From: Hydrogenothermaceae bacterium
Lineage (GTDB): Bacteria > Aquificota > Aquificae > Hydrogenothermales > Hydrogenothermaceae
Assembly (NCBI GenBank): GCA_026984415.1
Contig: JALSSE010000416.1
Coordinates: forward strand, 1 to 7,541
Reading direction: 5' to 3'
Length of the DNA: 7,541 bases
Both the position numbers and the translations under genes were made by a program. This document shows, one piece after another, positions 4,766 to 7,541 of the stretch (position 1 is the first letter of the stretch; every line of letters starts with the position of its first letter). The notes under the pieces were generated by a model. That model worked only from the letters and a program-made list of their open reading frames with translations, did not search any database and had not been told where the DNA came from.

Positions 4766-6508
4766 TTATTCTTCACAGAAAGGTCTTAAATATTTAGCCC
4801 TGTGGGGGTGTCTTAATTTTCGTAAAGCTTTTGCTTCTATCTGTCTTATCCTTTCCCTTGTTACACCAAATTTCTTTCCTACTTGCTCTAATGTGTACTC
4901 TGTATCATCTTCAAGTCCAAATCTGTATCTTAACACCTGCTCTTCCCTTTCTGAAAGCGTAGAAAGTATTTCTTCTAACTGTGTTCTTAATGCCTGTCTT
5001 AATACGTGGTTTTCAGGAGATAGAACTGTTTTATCCTCAATGAAATCTCCTAAGTGGGATTCATCATCATCACCTATTGGAGTTTCAAGGGAGATTGGTT
5101 CTTGAGAAGTCCTCAAGATTTTTCTAACTTTATCTGCAGGCATTCCTACTTTTTTAGCTATTTCTTCAGGGGTAGGCTCTCTTCCTAATTCCTGTATCAT
5201 AGACCTTGAAACCCTTACAAGTTTGTTAATTGTTTCTATCATATGTACAGGGATTCTTATTGTTCTTGCCTGGTCTGCTATAGCTCTTGTTATAGCCTGT
5301 CTAATCCACCACGTTGCGTAAGTTGAAAATTTATAACCTTTTTTATAATCAAACTTATCAACTGCTTTCATTAAGCCAATATTTCCTTCCTGAATTAAAT
5401 CTAAAAACTGTAGTCCCCTGTTTGTGTATTTTTTAGCAATTGAAACGACAAGTCTTAGGTTTGACTGTACAATGAGCTGTTTTGTATCATTAACTTCTTT
5501 TCTTCCTTCTTGTATTATGTCAATTACATGTTGGAATTCACCTGGAACAGTACCTATTCTTTCTTTTAGTTCATCTATTTCCTGTTTGAGTTTTAAAGTT
5601 TCTGTTCTTAATATTTCAAATCTTCCAAAAGAGAAACCATTCTCTTCTATTTTCTTTAGTATTTCAGGGTTATCGTAATTTCCTTCTAAAAGTGCATCTA
5701 CATTTTCATCTATTCTTTTGATTCTTCTTATTCTTCTTTCATACTCTTTTTCTTTTCTTTTTAGCCTTGAGTATAGCTCTTTAAATTCATCAGCAATCTT
5801 GTCTAATTTTGTAAACTTTATATTTAAACCTTTTATAAACTTGTTTACTTTTGCGTGTTGTCTTAAAAATTGCTTCCTGCATTCTACATCTTTCTGGCAT
5901 TCTAACATCTGATTTTCTATTTTTTTCAAGTCTCTGAACATTTTTGCAAGTTCAAGACCTTTGTTGATAAACTCTATTGTGGCTATGTCCATAACTTCGT
6001 TCATTATTTCTTCTTCGTCTTCGTATTCTGTTTCATATTCATCAACATTTATATTTATCAGGTCTTTAACTTTCATTTTTCCATCTGCAATTTTTGCCCA
6101 TTCATCAAGTATTCTTTCTGTAAGAAAAGAAGTTCTTAAAAGTCCCCTAAATACTTTTTTTCTACCTCTTTCTATATCTTTTGCCAGTTTAATTTCTTCG
6201 TCTCTTGTAAGTAGAGGAATTTTACCCATTTCTTTTAGGTACAGTTTAACCGGGTCGTCTGTTTTTGACCATACATCATCAGAGAATTCTATTCCAAGGT
6301 AATCACTTTCTGCTGAAAGTTCTTCAGGTTTTCCTTCCTCAACTACGTCAATGTTAAGTTCATTTAAGTATTCAATTAAGGCTTCTAATTCATCTGATAA
6401 AAGTATGTCTTCATCGATTGTATCGTTAAGCTCTTTGTAGGTTACGTAACCTTTCTCTTTTGCTATCATTATTAAGCTTTTGACACAATCTCTTTCTTGA
6501 ATACTCAT
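4766..6508 (-). CDS. rpoD: Primary RNA polymerase sigma factor (sigma70, RpoD)
   Basis: 580 residues, in the range of Gram-negative housekeeping sigma factors. Region 1.1-like segment at about 7-60 ([11 protein letters not shown]); region 1.2 at about 84-116 ([20 protein letters not shown]). A long, charged non-conserved region follows (about 117-345), including an acidic run near 156-168. Regions 2.1-2.4 lie at about 346-425, with [31 protein letters not shown] and the -10-recognition helix [14 protein letters not shown]. Region 3 follows (about 430-505), then the acidic linker [15 protein letters not shown]. Region 4 is at about 513-573, with the -35-recognition helix-turn-helix [20 protein letters not shown]. 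Role: promoter recognition for most genes. The start is set by AGGAGG (6515-6520), 6 nt before the ATG. It follows dnaG after 13 bp, so co-transcription is likely, and ends in an intrinsic terminator. Confidence 0.98.
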   Translation of the reverse strand: MSIQERDCVKSLIMIAKEKGYVTYKELNDTIDEDILLSDELEALIEYLNELNIDVVEEGKPEELSAESDYLGIEFSDDVWSKTDDPVKLYLKEMGKIPLLTRDEEIKLAKDIERGRKKVFRGLLRTSFLTERILDEWAKIADGKMKVKDLININVDEYETEYEDEEEIMNEVMDIATIEFINKGLELAKMFRDLKKIENQMLECQKDVECRKQFLRQHAKVNKFIKGLNIKFTKLDKIADEFKELYSRLKRKEKEYERRIRRIKRIDENVDALLEGNYDNPEILKKIEENGFSFGRFEILRTETLKLKQEIDELKERIGTVPGEFQHVIDIIQEGRKEVNDTKQLIVQSNLRLVVSIAKKYTNRGLQFLDLIQEGNIGLMKAVDKFDYKKGYKFSTYATWWIRQAITRAIADQARTIRIPVHMIETINKLVRVSRSMIQELGREPTPEEIAKKVGMPADKVRKILRTSQEPISLETPIGDDDESHLGDFIEDKTVLSPENHVLRQALRTQLEEILSTLSEREEQVLRYRFGLEDDTEYTLEQVGKKFGVTRERIRQIEAKALRKLRHPHRAKYLRPFCEE

Positions 6509-6521
6509 AAAATTCCTCCTG

Positions 6522-7541
6522 CTAATTTTTAAATTTATAATTATTTGAAAGTTTTCTTTTTTCTAATATTTCTTTTAACAGGTCTTCTTTGTCAAAAGAG
6601 AGTACTGCTGTGATTTCTGCCTCTTCGTTAATCCATTTTTTGTGTAAAAGGTGTAGTGCTTCAATTGTTGCTTTTGTATCAACCTTTTCATAAAAGTTTT
6701 GAATTTCTTTATACTCTTCAGAATTCTCATTAATATTTTCACCTAATATTAAGTTAAGTAAATAATGAAAATATACAGAACCTTTTATTTTATCAAATTC
6801 AGAAAATTCTTTCAAAATTTTTTCCTTTTCATTAAGCAAAGTTTTTAAAATTAATCTTTCATTGTAAGAAAGGTACTTATCGTTATTTTTAACATTTTCT
6901 TCTGTCAAATCCTTTTTAGGTTTGGATTTAACCGTATTCAGAAGTTCAACAGGTATTCCTGTTATATCAGAAAGATGTTTTAGTAAAACACCTCTCCTCA
7001 CGTTGTCTTCTATGTTCTCTAAAAGATTTATATATAAATCTATTATTTCTTTTTTCTTTTTCAATACTTTATCATCGTTTTCATACTCCTTTGAAGAGTA
7101 CTCCTCTATCTTGTCTATAATGAACTGGAATATATCTTTAGATTTATTAATAAGTGAGTTTACTTTATCAAATCCTTTTTTTGCAATTGTGTCTGGGTCT
7201 TCTCCTTCAGGTAAGATACAGTATTTAACATCTAAATTTTCTTTTAATAAAATTTTTGAAGCTTCTATTACAGCTTTTTTCCCTGCATTATCTGAGTCAA
7301 ACATTAAAATTACTTCTTCTGCAAATTTTGAAATTAATTTTCCGTGTTCTTCTGTAAGTGCTGTGCCAAGGGTTGCAACAACATTTTTTATTCCTATCTG
7401 GAATAAGGATAGTAAGTCAATGTATCCTTCGACAACAATAACTTTTTTAAGCTCTCTAATATAGTCTTTAGCCTCAAAAAATCCATATAAAACTTTTCTT
7501 TTCTGGTATATTTCTGTTTCAGGTGAGTTTAGATATTTTGG
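6522..7541 (-). CDS. dnaG: DNA primase DnaG, C-terminal 339 residues (5' end outside window)
   Basis: The frame runs from the window edge to the TAG at 6522-6524. The first visible residues, PKYLNSPET, belong to the primase core. The TOPRIM catalytic core follows: VVEGYID (visible residues 36-42, catalytic Glu38), [14 protein letters not shown], then MFDSDNAG (80-87) with the metal-binding Asp82 and Asp84, and PEGEDPD after it. The remaining ~200 residues are Lys/Glu-rich and poorly conserved, matching the C-terminal helicase-interaction region. The zinc-finger domain and the start of the polymerase domain are outside the window. Role: RNA primer synthesis at the replication fork, with the replicative helicase as partner. 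An internal ATG at 7304 is not the start; it lies inside the TOPRIM domain. The gene lies 13 bp upstream of rpoD. Confidence 0.97.
   Translation of the reverse strand, partial: PKYLNSPETEIYQKRKVLYGFFEAKDYIRELKKVIVVEGYIDLLSLFQIGIKNVVATLGTALTEEHGKLISKFAEEVILMFDSDNAGKKAVIEASKILLKENLDVKYCILPEGEDPDTIAKKGFDKVNSLINKSKDIFQFIIDKIEEYSSKEYENDDKVLKKKKEIIDLYINLLENIEDNVRRGVLLKHLSDITGIPVELLNTVKSKPKKDLTEENVKNNDKYLSYNERLILKTLLNEKEKILKEFSEFDKIKGSVYFHYLLNLILGENINENSEEYKEIQNFYEKVDTKATIEALHLLHKKWINEEAEITAVLSFDKEDLLKEILEKRKLSNNYKFKN

Noticed and set aside
4893..6302. Several plus-strand open frames opposite rpoD
   Set aside because: They are antisense to a highly conserved sigma factor, rich in Ser/Phe/Leu as expected for reversed Lys/Glu-rich coding sequence, and have no recognisable domain.
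6520..6600. Dedicated rpoD promoter within the 3' end of dnaG
   Set aside because: TATAAA on the minus strand has no acceptable -35 at 16-18 bp, and such A/T matches are common here; co-transcription with dnaG is simpler.
6522..7304. Separate 260-residue protein starting at ATG 7304
   Set aside because: The same frame continues upstream to the window edge through VEGYID and LGTALTEEH primase motifs; the ATG is the Met of MFDSDNAG inside TOPRIM.
6922..7464. Plus-strand 180-codon frame opposite dnaG
   Set aside because: It is antisense to the TOPRIM-containing primase and has low-complexity Ser/Phe composition with no protein family resemblance.

Overview
This AT-rich window most likely comes from a Gram-negative thermophile of the Aquificales (Hydrogenothermaceae / Sulfurihydrogenibium-Persephonella type). 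That placement is an impression from protein style, base composition and a dnaG-rpoD pair, not a search result. No rRNA, tRNA, CRISPR array or insertion sequence was seen.

Left part (1-3279, minus strand): three surface-polysaccharide genes are read leftward. A membrane sugar-1-phosphate transferase of the WecA/MraY superfamily (2236-3279) would start the lipid-linked glycan. A short outer-membrane polysaccharide export lipoprotein (1372-2139) and a Wzz/GumC-type inner-membrane co-polymerase (1-1360, cut by the window edge) would form the export machine. The last two are closely linked and have their own sigma70-like promoter at about 2171-2199.

Control region (3280-3553) between the divergent transferase and coaE genes: this is the most interesting part. 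Toward the transferase there is a near-consensus sigma54 promoter (3316-3333). Upstream of it lie a perfect FNR-type palindrome (TTGAT-N4-ATCAA, 3345-3358) and three 17-bp copies of TGTAAA-N5-TTTACA (3385-3401, 3457-3473, 3475-3491) plus half-sites. The copies sit where a sigma54 enhancer-binding protein would be expected. Two of them also abut an extended -10 promoter for coaE. I infer a shared, possibly oxygen-responsive switch for polysaccharide synthesis.

Middle and right: coaE (3554-4156, plus) converges on, and overlaps by 10 bp, a Yip1-like membrane protein gene (4147-4731, minus). The Yip1-like gene lies just beyond a strong hairpin terminator (4743-4760) that closes rpoD. rpoD (4766-6508, minus) encodes the primary sigma factor and follows dnaG primase (6522-7541, minus, 5' end outside the window) after 13 bp, forming the classical macromolecular-synthesis pair without rpsU in between.
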